From positions 28,632,004 through 28,696,003 of the forward strand of contig OZ037765.1 of the NCBI GenBank assembly GCA_964035545.1: DNA of 64,000 nt, given 5' to 3'. Under the pieces are notes generated by a model. The model saw only the letters and a list, made by a program, of their open reading frames with translations. It ran no database searches and was not told the DNA's origin. The number at the start of each line of letters is the position of its first letter. Position 1 is the first letter of the stretch. Source of the DNA: Bugula neritina. Lineage: Eukaryota; Bryozoa; Gymnolaemata; Cheilostomatida; Bugulidae. The translations under genes and the position numbers were made by a program. Below are positions 26,901-36,540 of the stretch, piece by piece.

Positions 26901-27478
26901 AAAACTTGGTGAGAGAGGAGCGGCAGCTTTTGTCAACAGAAGCGTGCCCGCCACCGCCAAGTCTAATTCCATCACTTCCAGAAACCGAGCCGGTTCCGGA
27001 AGTGCAAACCCCCACGGAGGGAGGGGCTCCATCCGGAGAACAAGAAGAGGTGACTACTAACGGTGAAGTAGAGACGCCATTTGAGGCCCCTACTAACGAA
27101 CCGGCCCCTACTAACGAACCGGCAAGCGTGTCACCCCCCCTAGAAAGGGGACAGCGTACGAGGAAACCCCCACCGTATTTGAAAGACTTCATATGTGACT
27201 GCATCAGAAGCGGCGCATATGAAAGTCTAGGGGAAAACCGTGCGATAAAATGTTGGAGTTGTGAACCCCACGCAAATATCAACTTTTGCGAGGGCGGAAT
27301 AGTGGGAGGAATTAATGCGCGTAAAGCAAATAGTTCCGACCTCGTGCCTCAGAAACGATGCTCAGCCTTTTCTTATGCTGACATCGCCAAAGGCAGACGT
27401 ATCCCACAACCAGCTCCAACCTTACCAAGAACGTTGAGTATGGACATTAATACCGAGTTCCCAGGTAAGCCAGTATAA
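23981..27478 (+). CDS. pol: Element A pol: reverse transcriptase, RNase H, integrase (intact ORF)
   Basis: The open frame of 1165 codons includes about 19 non-element codons before 24038. Domains in order: RT with FCVDYRKLN, PFGLTSAP and YLDDVIV (the YxDD box, near residue 193); RNase H with TDASDQNVGAVLSQ; integrase zinc finger H-x3-H...CEIC; integrase core with VDLVGP, SDQGAQF and GNGVVERNN, supplying the D, D and E residues; a GPY/F-type module (FVGPYVVVEAMPNHTYKIE). There is no chromodomain. A Pro/Glu-rich tail ends in a Cys-rich segment (ICDC, CWSC, NINFC) and SYADIAKGRR, features shared with element B. Protease and gag are missing because of the truncation, so this copy cannot be autonomous. 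The GC content is clearly higher than in the host introns. Confidence 0.93.
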   Translation: MSWCVDNTMLLCYYVIVTCDVGLTGIVRHEIPLTAGTVPVRQPTRRLGPEKEKEVSRQVRDLLDRGLIEPAHSAWSSPVVLVRKKDGSWRFCVDYRKLNSVTIQDAYPLPRIDESLDALAGSKYFSTLDLLSGYWQVPLSPDAQEKAAFITRDGLWKWKVLPFGLTSAPATFQRLMEQVLSGLHWKTLLVYLDDVIVISPDFETHVSRLQEVFERLRGAGLKLKPSKCALLQPEVKYLGHVVGRNGVATDPEKVRAVEDWVTPQDLTGLRAFLGLVGYYRQYIPDFAGIAQPLNRLTAKGVTWQWTPVEQEAFDRLKGCLLTAPILAYPDPTLEYILDTDASDQNVGAVLSQVQEGREVVVAYYSKSLSPAERNYCTTRKELLAVIKSVKHFRPYLYGRKFRLRTDHASLIWLCRRAEPSSQVARWLEILAEFSYRIEHRPGKRHSNADGLSRRADGGCKQCLNIERRDGGPPRCELETLAHHGAPFDWDQGQLRQRVDESPEDVQNLRANPVLAGNVRELKKLQEELPGVVADIYRAKKEGRRPSEERIRQGCAEFRLYCQRWDSLRIGQDGLLTISLAASGRHPERKRVVCPTAIRRELIWDTHKQAHAGVKRVISKLRLRWYWPQMERDVRLRVKQCEICQASKHSRPPGEAGRRRLYAGRPWQVVAVDLVGPMPLTPRGNNWILVLTDHFTRWADALAIPDASAPTVARALDQHVFCYFGLPEQIHSDQGAQFQSQLMSDLCHLWGVNQSRTTPYHPQGNGVVERNNRMLGDALRSLLLGRGQEEWDTVLPQVMRAYRSTPHTSTGETPNLLMLGRETRVPDHLTYHVPEQDNSVHEYASELVERMKAAHEILRQQQWKVRHEDSDEPPLYQRGDKVWMVNYRRRRGQADKLKPKFVGPYVVVEAMPNHTYKIERSGQVSIQNESRLKPYWASPDGVGEAPPLLEPRRQTTTRGRRRHGPEYEVVIPREENLVREERQLLSTEACPPPPSLIPSLPETEPVPEVQTPTEGGAPSGEQEEVTTNGEVETPFEAPTNEPAPTNEPASVSPPLERGQRTRKPPPYLKDFICDCIRSGAYESLGENRAIKCWSCEPHANINFCEGGIVGGINARKANSSDLVPQKRCSAFSYADIAKGRRIPQPAPTLPRTLSMDINTEFPGKPV

Positions 27479-27495
27479 GTCTTGTATTCCTATTC

Positions 27496-28569
27496 ATGGA
27501 AACGGGCTCGATGCCAGTAAATTCTGAACTAATTCAGCAGATTGAATCAGAATTACTGGGAACCACGTTTCATGTGAATGACGATGAAGACACTGTAATG
27601 GCCGACGGTCTGTTAGACCTGGAGCTAGACACTGTTCTTGGTCAGTCCACACATGATTCATCAGTTCCTCGAGTGCATTCCAAAAGCTGTGACTCTCAGG
27701 CTAGCAACGGTCGACAGTCACTAGAATTATGTTGTAAAGATCCACCGCGATCTAACAATAATTCTACTTTTGTAGACACACTCGCAACCGTCTCTACGGA
27801 CATGCCTTCTCTAGAGATGGCATGGGACCCGGAGCCGGCCCCAACAACTCCTACCACCAGGCAACTACCACCCCAGTTGGAAGCAACCTCCAACTGGATT
27901 ACCCCTGCCACAGAGAGGGAAATCAGGACCCATCAAGGAGGTGAAAGTAATCGTGAATGCAACCTCTGCCAGCAGCGATTCACAACCCACCGCAGACTAA
28001 AGGTGCACTTGCCGCAGCACTACATCACCACTTTCTGCCCTTGCGGAGAATATAGCTATAACCGTGATTACCTGCTGCGGCACCAACGTACTATGCAGTG
28101 CTATCAAGGACATGTCTATGAAGTAGACGAATCATCATATCCTGCCTTTCTCAACGCCATTAAACCACTCATCACTGACTCAGCTCGGCTATCTCGCCTG
28201 GAGCAAGGCTTCCCTTCCCCGCGACCTATCATCTCTGGAGCCACAGATAAACCTACACAGTCTGCTAACTCTCCACCTCACAGTCCTGTACGCATGCCGC
28301 ATACCTTTCCTCGTGTCGTACTACAGAGAGTAGACACAAATGCATATACCCTCCCTCCTCCTCTTCCATCCTCAGAGCGGAAACGACACAGGCAACCAAC
28401 TTCCTCTCGCTCGTCCCCCTGGGCCCGTAACCTACGTGAGGTAGAAGCTAGGGCGCATGACTTGGAGCAAGAAGTCTACAGGCTGGCCCCACGAATACAA
28501 GCAGCCTCCAATGAACTCAAGTACTTACAGGAGTCGATTAAACGCATGAAGCGTGCGGGCCGCAATTAA
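27496..28569 (+). CDS. Element A accessory ORF3: C2H2 zinc-finger and coiled-coil protein
   Basis: An intact 357-codon ORF lies 17 bases after the pol stop. The N-terminal half is acidic and Ser/Thr/Pro-rich. At about residues 154-175 is a classic C2H2 finger (CNLC, then H-x3-H), followed by TFCPCG...H...C, a second CxC-x12-H-x5-C cluster. A proline-rich basic stretch and a C-terminal predicted coiled coil (LEQEVYRLAPRIQ, LKYLQESIKRMKR) follow. The same arrangement, diverged in sequence, is in element B. I recognise no standard retroviral or Ty3 protein. It might bind nucleic acid; that is inference. A possible spliced start uses ATG 27440, donor 27465 and acceptor before 27518, which would keep the ORF3 frame; the 53-bp intron is short, so this is tentative. 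Confidence 0.8.
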   Translation: METGSMPVNSELIQQIESELLGTTFHVNDDEDTVMADGLLDLELDTVLGQSTHDSSVPRVHSKSCDSQASNGRQSLELCCKDPPRSNNNSTFVDTLATVSTDMPSLEMAWDPEPAPTTPTTRQLPPQLEATSNWITPATEREIRTHQGGESNRECNLCQQRFTTHRRLKVHLPQHYITTFCPCGEYSYNRDYLLRHQRTMQCYQGHVYEVDESSYPAFLNAIKPLITDSARLSRLEQGFPSPRPIISGATDKPTQSANSPPHSPVRMPHTFPRVVLQRVDTNAYTLPPPLPSSERKRHRQPTSSRSSPWARNLREVEARAHDLEQEVYRLAPRIQAASNELKYLQESIKRMKRAGRN

Positions 28570-28832
28570 CTCGAGTCTACCTACCACTCCCTACTACTCA
28601 TTCCCCTACCTCTCTGTGGCATTCCCTACCGTAATGGTGGCACGTACTCTATATGTAGATAGGACCTTCTCTTGCTTATTACTTAGTGCACGATATATAT
28701 ACCTGTATATTTTTTACCAGTTGTTGTTTTTTTATATATACTTTATGCTGTTCTCTTACCCCCCAACGAAGTATACGTTTTTTTTGTGAATCTTATTTTA
28801 TCAGAAAGTGGGCTTTCTGCTGGAGGGGGCAG

Positions 28833-29137
28833 TGTGGTGGCTCGTGGAGCTACCAGCAACACAATACGCAAGGTTGCGTATTGACCCGGAACAATGTATC
28901 AGCCAATTAACTAAGCTGTTTGATAAGTAATAGTAGCCGCTTCGCGCTACTAGCTCAGTTGAGGATAGTGCTGTAAATTAAGTAGACGTGCGTATCATTA
29001 CTGTTGTGCATTGGATTTTTATTATGTATTCTTGTATTAAATATAACAATATCTACTCGACTTAACTGGTGACGTTTCTCTAGTGTTAAATAGACTCTCT
29101 TGGTGGCACCTCAACCCTAAATCTGAAAACTATAACA
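28833..29137 (+). repeat. 3' LTR of element A (305 bp)
   Basis: It starts TGTGGTGGCTCGTGGAGCTA and ends ATAACA. It follows a polypurine tract. It is recognisably homologous to the element B LTRs at both ends but diverged through most of its length. No 5' partner is present. Confidence 0.88.
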
Positions 29138-30711
29138 CATGTACCATTACATAGTGAGACAAAATCATTACCGACTCAAGCTGAAATATCACATCTTTTC
29201 TATTAGTTGTTTTTGCACAAGTGTTGTAAAATATAAGTAGTTGGCTGATGTTTATGTTAACTAATCAATTGCATTTCATTACCATGTTTGTTTTTGTAAT
29301 TCAATACTCATAGTGCTTTTAGTTTTAATAAAAACTTACAACTAATATTAATAAAATAAATAATACTAAAATTCACATGATGAGAGTGATTACTAATTAT
29401 TACTATAAACTATTATAAACATAATTATGAATTATAATACCAATAGTGATACAAACATCAACATAATAATGGTGATGATTGTTCTACCTTTTTATTCGCA
29501 TAGTAACATTTGATTTTGAATCATACTAATAGTACTAAGTCTAGAATTGAAATTTAGTCAAGATTGAACAGAAATAAGACTTACGAATTCTAAAGCAAAC
29601 GTAATTAACTTATGAGTAAAACCGCAATCTCAGTGACACTAATTTCAATTTGACTAATCACTTATTGATATTGACTAAAAGTAAAAGTAAAACTCCAAGG
29701 CACGCTCGCTTACCAAATCAGCCGCTACTATTAGTATTAGTACTAGTACTAGTACTTTAGTAGTAGTAGTGCTACTGCTAGTACTACGTGTACTAGTGTT
29801 GCCTTTACAATAATCGTAAAGTCACAGGTGTTCAAAGTATGCCAGCAAAATAAATATAATTTGGGATGAGTATAAGCAAAAGAAGATGCTACCACAAGAA
29901 TATATCGCGTTAAATTGAGCGTTGCTGAAAAACCTTCCCAAGTTTCCAAAATTATGGAGGAAAAACTGATTGGGAATCCCCCTGACATGCGTTAGCTAAC
30001 CAATCAGAAAGCTGAATTTGAGGACGGAAATTTCGTTAATAATCAGTTAAAAAGAGGAGATGATTTTCAAGGGTATGGACAGCCCAGACCACGCAACATG
30101 ATTTATTCTATAAGCAGCTCCAAGTTGGGGATAATTGAGTGCGCAGTAGCTTTAAATTCTGCAGTTTAGCGTGTAAAGGGGGGGGGGGAAGTTTGAATTT
30201 GGCTTTAAATGTGTAGTTTGCACAGCTACTGTACTTAGTCACCCCCAACTCGAAGCTGCCTATAAAACAATTTGCACAATAATAATTGTAGCTTTCTGGT
30301 CATCTAATGATACTAGAAAGACATTCCAAGGAAAACATATATAATGCAGTTTGCTGCAGTAAGCAACAATTCTTATTACACAGCAAGTAACAGGAGCCAA
30401 AAAGCTAGTTATGTTAATTTATACATCTATGCTGTTAATATGCTATTTCATATATTATAGGTCTAGCCCTAAATATTACATATAGGTTTTGTATTAGGGA
30501 TTTTGAAATTCCCACAAGCATTATTCACAATTGTGTTGTTACAACTATTTCCTCATTAAAGTAACTATTTAATATTTGTGTTTAGGTGAAATATAACAGC
30601 AGCAAGCTTTGTGGTGTTATTTATTTGCCTGGTGCTGACTATTAGATATGTATGTCTATGCTATTTTGGTTGGGGGGGGCTGCCATTTTACCCTACCTTT
30701 GCTAGCTATAT
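29138..30711. other. Sequence between the two retrotransposons
   Basis: AT-rich DNA with an ACT/AGT trinucleotide patch at about 29725-29800, a CCAAT-box-like ACCAATCAG near 30000, and a foldback element at 30104-30267. A GTAAGC donor-like word on the - strand near 29712 is not attached to a convincing coding exon; it could belong to an untranslated first exon of the helicase gene. No coding gene is seen. Confidence 0.45.
30104..30267. repeat. Imperfect foldback (MITE-like) element
   Basis: The left part, TCTATAAGCAGCTCCAAGTT and onward to GCAGTAGCT, is roughly the reverse complement of the right part, AGCTACTGTACTTAGTCACC to GAAGCTGCCTATAAAAC. The arms are about 45 bases with scattered mismatches, and the ~70-base centre includes a run of ten or more G (30179-30189). 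Target duplications were not identified. Confidence 0.55.
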
Positions 30712-31017
30712 TGTGGTGGCTCGTGGAGCTACCAGCAGCACAACCTGGGGGGTCGCGTAATTGACCCGGAACAATTGACAGCCAATTAGCGTGTTTAATA
30801 GTTAGCAGCAAGCATAGTTTCCCGCTGCTAACTCAGTCGAAGTTAGAGTGCTGAATAGATTAGATGTGTAAATTGTCAGATGTATTGTATCGTTTTTATG
30901 ATGTATCATTGTGTGTAAAATATATACTCGTTCACTCGACTTATCCTGGTGCAGTTCTATAGCAAGTAATTAGACTCTCTGGATAGCATATCAACCCTAA
31001 ATCTGAAAAACATAACA
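30712..31017 (+). repeat. 5' LTR of element B (306 bp)
   Basis: TGTGGTGGCTCG ... ACATAACA. It contains a TATA-like AAAATATATACTCG near 30918-30931, which could be the promoter. It matches the 3' LTR except for a C/T and a C/A difference. Confidence 0.95.
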
Positions 31018-31018
31018 G

Positions 31019-31036
31019 TGGTGGCAGCGGTGGGAT
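31019..31036 (+). promoter_or_regulatory. Primer binding site complementary to tRNA-Leu
   Basis: TGGTGGCAGCGGTGGGAT begins one base after the 5' LTR. It is complementary to the 3' end (including CCA) of animal tRNA-Leu isoacceptors that end ATCCCACCGCTGCCA-CCA. Minus-strand DNA synthesis would start here. The gag ATG follows only 12 bases later. Confidence 0.88.
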
Positions 31037-31048
31037 AGTGCATCCAAG

Positions 31049-32002
31049 ATGGAGACTGAAAATGCTGGAACTCAACCACCGGCAGTAGAAGGTGAGCGTA
31101 GAGACAATGCTGTAGAGACAATGCCTGTTAACCATGTAGTAGAAGAGCGAAGGGTTCCGCGAGAACTAACTGAAGACCGCTACCGGTTAAAGGCGCCCAC
31201 CTTCACGGGTGAAGAGGAGGTGGAACAATTTATCCAAGAGTTTAGCGACGTAATGGACGTCGCCCAGTGGCCCCCTAGGGTGGCCTTGCTGAAGCTTAGA
31301 ATGGCATTGATGGACAAAGCCAAGCCTTATGGGCTGGGCGTAGACATTGATAATATCTTTGCTTCTCTGCGGGCCCGCTTCGGCCTCTCTGCTACAGATG
31401 CCAGGGCCCGATTGTAGAGGTTGCGGCGTGATCCCCGCACCCCGCTGCAGGAGCACGCCGCCGCGGTCATGAAGCTGGCACAGATCGCGTACAGCGACTT
31501 GCCCCCAGTCAACCGCGAGAGGTATACCCTCGACGCTTTCATAGCATCTGTCGACGATCTGGGTCTCCACCACCAGTTTCTAGCTAGGGGAGTCACCACC
31601 GTTGAAGATGCTCTGACTGAGGGGGAAGCTTACCTCCTAGCTAATCAAATGCATAAAAGTCGCGGGAGCTTCCGTCAAGTGGAGATAGACCGCGCGGACA
31701 CGGCCGCGGGACAAGGGGAGGAAACCCCCGCCGCGGCTGCCGTGTCCCAGTTGGCGACGGCATCGAAAGTCACTCAACTGACAGACATGCTGGCCAAACT
31801 GATAGCAACACTGACACCCCAAACCCCAGTGAGTACCGCCACTGAGCCCGTGCGGCCACCGGCGCCGCCACAGGGAGAAACAGTCAGTTTTTGCTGGGAG
31901 TGCGGAAATCAAGGACATTTCCGCCGGTACTGTCCCTTCCTAAATCAGGGGTTAAACTACCGCGGCCCGCAGATGTTCCCACCTCCTGCGGGCCGACGAT
32001 GA
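31049..32002 (+). pseudogene. gag: Element B gag, interrupted by one amber codon
   Basis: From ATG 31049 the frame runs to TAG at 31415-31417 and continues in the same frame to TGA at 32000-32002, about 317 codons in all. The stop sits in a conserved-looking context (ARL-stop-RLRRDP) and could be a single C-to-T change of a Gln codon. The protein has a capsid-like helical region (EQFIQEFSDVM and following) and, near the end, a CCHC zinc knuckle CWECGNQGHFRRYC of the CX2CX4HX4C type, which binds RNA in Gag proteins. Read-through of the amber codon is possible but unproven. Confidence 0.88.
31951..31995 (+). promoter_or_regulatory. -1 programmed ribosomal frameshift signal at the gag/pol junction
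   Basis: The heptamer GTTAAAC (31951-31957) is read in gag as TTA AAC. After a 5-base spacer comes a perfect 10-bp GC-rich stem, CGGCCCGCAG (31963-31972) with CTGCGGGCCG (31986-31995), around a 13-base loop. Pol is in the -1 frame and the gag stop lies just downstream (32000). GUUAAAC is an established slippery heptamer in arteriviruses. Frame, spacing and stem all fit; function is inferred. Confidence 0.8.
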
Positions 32003-35000
32003 AACCTCTAGGGAAGAAGAAACACAGGTCACCCAGACGGGTACCGCGTACTGGTAACCAACCGTGGCAACAGCCACGACGGACCAGCAAGGGGCTCCGC
32101 CCCGCCGCTACTTTTTCCATGCCCCTTCACAACAGATTCGCAGGGCTACAAGCCCAAGAATCTGGATGGGAGCCCACAAAGGTAGCCGGGAATCTAGCCT
32201 CGGCACCCCCGAGGCCTACTTACCACCGCCCCAAGAGACCTCCTTCGCGACCCAAAGCGAGGGAGGTACTCCCTGCGAGAGTAAGGCCCGAAGGGAGAGT
32301 TCAGGTGCAGCCCCATGGGAACAGCTATTACTTGCCCGGTAAACTAGAAGGCAAAGCTGTTACATTCCTCATTGATTCGGGCTGTACCACGAACCTCTTG
32401 AGCCGCCAACTCTTCGACACCCTCAGTGCTAGGGTCAGGGGCGAGATGGAGTCATACGAAGGAGAGTACGGCACCCTAGCAGACGGGTCGTGCCTTCCCT
32501 TCTATGGTATAATTGAGCTGACGGGACGAGTCCGTGATCAAACAATCCAAGAGACGTTCATCGTCAGTCAGCTCAAGGAGGACGCCATCCTCGGGATGCC
32601 ATTCCTAAAACGGCACGGATGTCACATAGATTTTAGCAAATCTGCGATGATGATGTCCGGGCGAGAACTCGCCTGCGTCGACAAGTTCGGCCGCCCTTTA
32701 GTGGGAGGTGTGCAAGTGGTACGCAACCGTACCATACCAGGCCGCTCCCGGGCTACCATTCACTGCAGGGTGAATAATAGCCGGATCTCTGGACTCGGGG
32801 TAGTTGAAGGCGCGCACGAAAAGATCCAACTTGCCAGCAGTCTGAATCAGCTGACTGAGCAAGGGGAGATCTTAGTGCAGTGCGTCAACCCCTTTACCGA
32901 GTCTGTCAAGCTTCCGGCTGGGTCGATGCTGGGCCGTTTTCACTCTGTTCAGGAGGAAGACGTAGGCCCGTCGCTGGGTGATGCGACAGAGGCACTTCCT
33001 CAGTGCCCTACTCAAGGGCGAGGGGCAGTCCCAGCACATCTCCGGGAGTTATATGACACAGCCTGTAGCGGCTGCGCGAGTAACAAAGAACGCCAAGTTA
33101 TGGCTAAGTTACTACGCAACTACGGTGATGTGTTCAGCAGCGGAGAGCATGACGTGGGACTGACGAATTGTCAGACACGAAATACCGCTGACTGCAGAGA
33201 CAGTCCCTGTCCGGCAGCCCACACGCAGACTGGGGCCGGAGAAAGAGAAGGAGGTTAGCCGACAAGTACGGGATCTTCTGGACCGGGGACTGATAGAGCC
33301 CGCCCATAGTGCGTGGAGCTCGCCAGTCGTACTGGTCCGGAAGAAAGACGGCAGTTGGCGGTTCTGTGTGGATTACCGCAAACTCAATAGCGTAACCATA
33401 CAGGACGCCTACCCTCTACCTCGTATTGACGAGTCATTGGACGCCCTAGCCGGCAGCAAGTACTTCAGTACGTTAGACTTGCTAAGCGGCTATTGGCAAG
33501 TTCCTCTGAGTCCCGACGCCCAGGAGAAAGCGGCGTTTATCACACGGGACGGTTTGTGGAAGTGGAAGGTGCTGCCTTTCGGGTTGACCTCCGCCCCAGC
33601 CACCTTCCAGAGGTTGATGGAGCAAGTCCTCAGCGGGCTCCATTGGAAGACACTGCTGATCTACCTCGATGATGTCATCGTGATCTCCCCAGACTTTGAG
33701 ACACATGTCAGTCGTCTGCAGGAGGTCTTTGAGAGACTCCGAGGTGCCGGTCTTAAGCTCAAACCTTCTAAGTGCGCTCTATTGCAGCCAGAGGTTAAGT
33801 ACCTGGGGCACGTTGTCGGTCGAAACGGCGTGGCAACGGATCCCGAGAAGGTACGGGCAATAGAAGACTGGGTCACCCCCCAAGACTTGACCGGACTCCG
33901 GGCTTTCTTGGGGCTGGTAGGGTATTACAGACAATACATACCAGACTTTGCGGGCATAGCACAGCCGTTAAACCGGCTCACCGCAAAGGGAGTGACGTGG
34001 CAGTGGACCCCAGTCGAACAAGAAGCGTTCGACCGCCTCAAGGGCTGCCTACTAACGGCGCCCATCTTGGCCTACCCAGACCCCACTCTGGAGTACATCC
34101 TCGACACTGACGCCAGTGACCAAAATGTTGGCGCTGTGCTGTCACAAGTGCAGGAAGGCCGAGAAGTAGTAGTAGCCTACTACAGCAAGTCTCTCTCACC
34201 CACTGAACGAAACTACTGCACTACCCGCAAGGAGCTGCTGGCAGTAATCAAGTCAGTGAAGCACTTCAGACCATACCTATATGGCAGGAAGTTCCGGCTG
34301 CGTACGGATCATGCCTCGCTGATCTGGTTGTGCAAGAGAGCAGAGCCCTCTAGTCAGGTCGCCCGGTGGCTCGAAATCCTAGCTGAATTCTCATACCGGA
34401 TCGAACATCGACCGGGCAAGAGACACAGCAATGCGGATGGGTTGAATCGCCGACCTGACGGAGGTTGCAAACAGTGTCTCAACATTGAGAGGAGGGATGG
34501 AGGTCCCCCGCGATGCGAGTATGAGACGCTGGCTCACCACGGAGCACCGTTTGACTGGGACCAGGGTCAACTCAGGCAGGGAGTTGATGAGTCCCCGGAG
34601 GGTGTACAAAACCTCCGCGCCAACCCTGTACTGGCCGGTAATGTTCGAGAGCTGAAGAAGCTCCAAGAAGAGCTGCCTGGAGTCAGGCAGACATATATCG
34701 GGCCAAAAGGGAAGGGCGACGACCCAGCGAGGAACGCATACGGCAGGGATGCGCCGAGTTCCGGCTATACTGTCAGCGTTGGGACTCGCTGCGGATCGGG
34801 CAGGATGGGTTACTAACCATCTCTCTAGCCGCCAGCAGCAGACACCCGGAGAGGAAGAGGGTAGTCTGCCCCACGGCCATCCGCCGTGAGTTGATTTGGG
34901 ATACTCACAAACAGGCCCACGCAGGGGTCAAGAGAGTGATGTCCAAATTACGACTCCGGTGGTATTGGCCACAAATGGAGCGTGACGTCCGACTCAGAGT

Positions 35001-36516
35001 CAAACAGTGTGAGATCTGCCAGGCCAGTAAGCATAGCCGCCCCCCTGGTGAAGCAGGACGGCGGAGGCTATATGCTGGTAGGCCCTGGCAAGTAGTCGCT
35101 GTAGACCTGGTCGGACCCATGCCCCTGACCCCCAGAGGCAATAATTGGATCCTAGTACTAACCGACCACTTTACTAGGTGGGCGGATGCTCTGGCTATCC
35201 CAGATGCATCAGCCCCAACAGTGGCCAGGGCACTAGACCAACATGTATTCTGTTATTTTGGGCTCCCCGAACAGATACACTCTGATCAAGGCGCTCAATT
35301 CCAGTCTCAACTGATGAGCGACCTTTGCCACCTCTGGAGAGTAAATCAGAGCCGGACCACCGCCTACCCTCAAGGTAACGGGGTGGTGGAGCGCAACAAC
35401 CGGATGCTAGGTGATGCGCTCCGGAGTCTCCTCCTTGGACGAGGCCAAGGGGAATGGGATACGGTGTTGCCGCAAGTCATGCGTGCATACCGTAGCACCC
35501 CACACACCAGTACTGGTGAGACCCCAAACCTCTTGATGCTCGGGAGAGAGACTCGTGTCCCTGACCATCTCACCTACCACGTTCCAGAGCAAGACAACTC
35601 GGTTCACGAGTATGCCAGTGAACTAGTGGAACGGATGAAGGCCGCACACGATATACTGCGCGAACAGCAGTGGAAGGTGCGGCACGAAGATTCCGATGAA
35701 CTACCTCTCTACCAAACGGGAGATAAGGTGTGGATGGTCAATTACCGTAGGCGTCGCGGACAGGCTGACAAACTAAAGCCTAAGTTCGTAGGACCCTACG
35801 TGATCGTCGAGGCTATGCCCAATCATACGTACAAGATTGAGCGCTCAGGACAGGTCTCTATCCAGAATGAGTCTCGCTTGAAACCGTATTGGGCTAGCCC
35901 CGACGCAGTGGGAGAAGCCCCCCCGTTGTTGGAGCCCAGGAGGCAGACAACAACGTGCGGGCGACGGCGGCATGGACCTGAATACGAAGTGGTCATACCG
36001 CGGGAGGAAAACTTGGTGAGAGAGGAGCGGCAGCTTTTGCCAACGGAAGCGTGTCCGCCACCGCCAAGTCTAATTCCATCACTTCCAGAAACCGAACCGG
36101 TTCCGGAAGTGCAAACCCCCACGGAGGGAGGGGCTCCATCCGGAGAACAAGAAGAGGTGACCGCTAACGGTGAAGTAGAGACGCTATTAGAGGCCCCTAC
36201 TAACGAACCGGCAAGCGTGTCACCCCCCCTAGAAAGGGGGCAGCGTACGAGGCAACCCCCCGCATACTTGAAGGACTTCGTATGCGACTGCGTTAGAAGC
36301 GGCGCGTATGAAAGTCTAGGGGAAAACCGTACGAGAAAAGTATCGAGCAAATGTGGGAGTTGTCAACACCACGAAAATATCAACTTTTGTGTCGGCGGAA
36401 ATAGAAACGAAATTCATCCGCCGGGTGCACAAAGTCTTAATCACGCACCCCAACCACGTTGCTCGATCTTTTCATACGCTGATGCAGTCAGGAGTAGACG
36501 TGTTTCTAAGCAGTAG
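31957..36516 (+). pseudogene. pol: Element B pol: protease, RT, RNase H, integrase, broken by indels
   Basis: The frame after the shift site runs to about 33163 and includes an aspartic protease (LIDSGCTTN, later ILGMPF). There, compared with element A, two bases are missing. RT (FCVDYRKLN-like start slightly upstream of 33368, YLDDVIV) and RNase H (TDASDQNVGA) occupy the next frame until a one-base loss near 34684. The rest continues to 36516 with the integrase zinc finger, the D-D-E core, the GPY/F module and a Cys-rich tail (VCDC, CGSC, NINFC, SYADAVRSRR). A three-base loss near 35363 removes one residue in the conserved stretch before GNGVVERNN. This copy should not make a working polyprotein. 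Confidence 0.92.
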
Positions 36517-36540
36517 TTCAAACCATTTCACACATTCAGT

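Larger units (their letters stand above)
24038..29137 (+). mobile_element. Ty3/Metaviridae LTR retrotransposon, 5'-truncated copy (element A)
   Basis: Similarity to element B (30712-38210) starts abruptly at GACGTGGGACTGAC (24038, matching 33151) and continues through pol. The 5' LTR, gag and protease are absent. Order: RT, RNase H, integrase, accessory zinc-finger ORF, polypurine tract GGAGGGGGCAG (28822-28832), 3' LTR (28833-29137). The element is inserted upstream of the first traced exon of the RIG-I-like gene, in the opposite orientation. The LTR and the region 3' of pol are diverged from element B although pol is nearly identical. Confidence 0.92.

Noticed and set aside
24011-27282. Antisense open frames within element A (and the same in element B)
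   Set aside because: They are shadows of the pol reading frame caused by GC-rich codon use; none has an independent motif.
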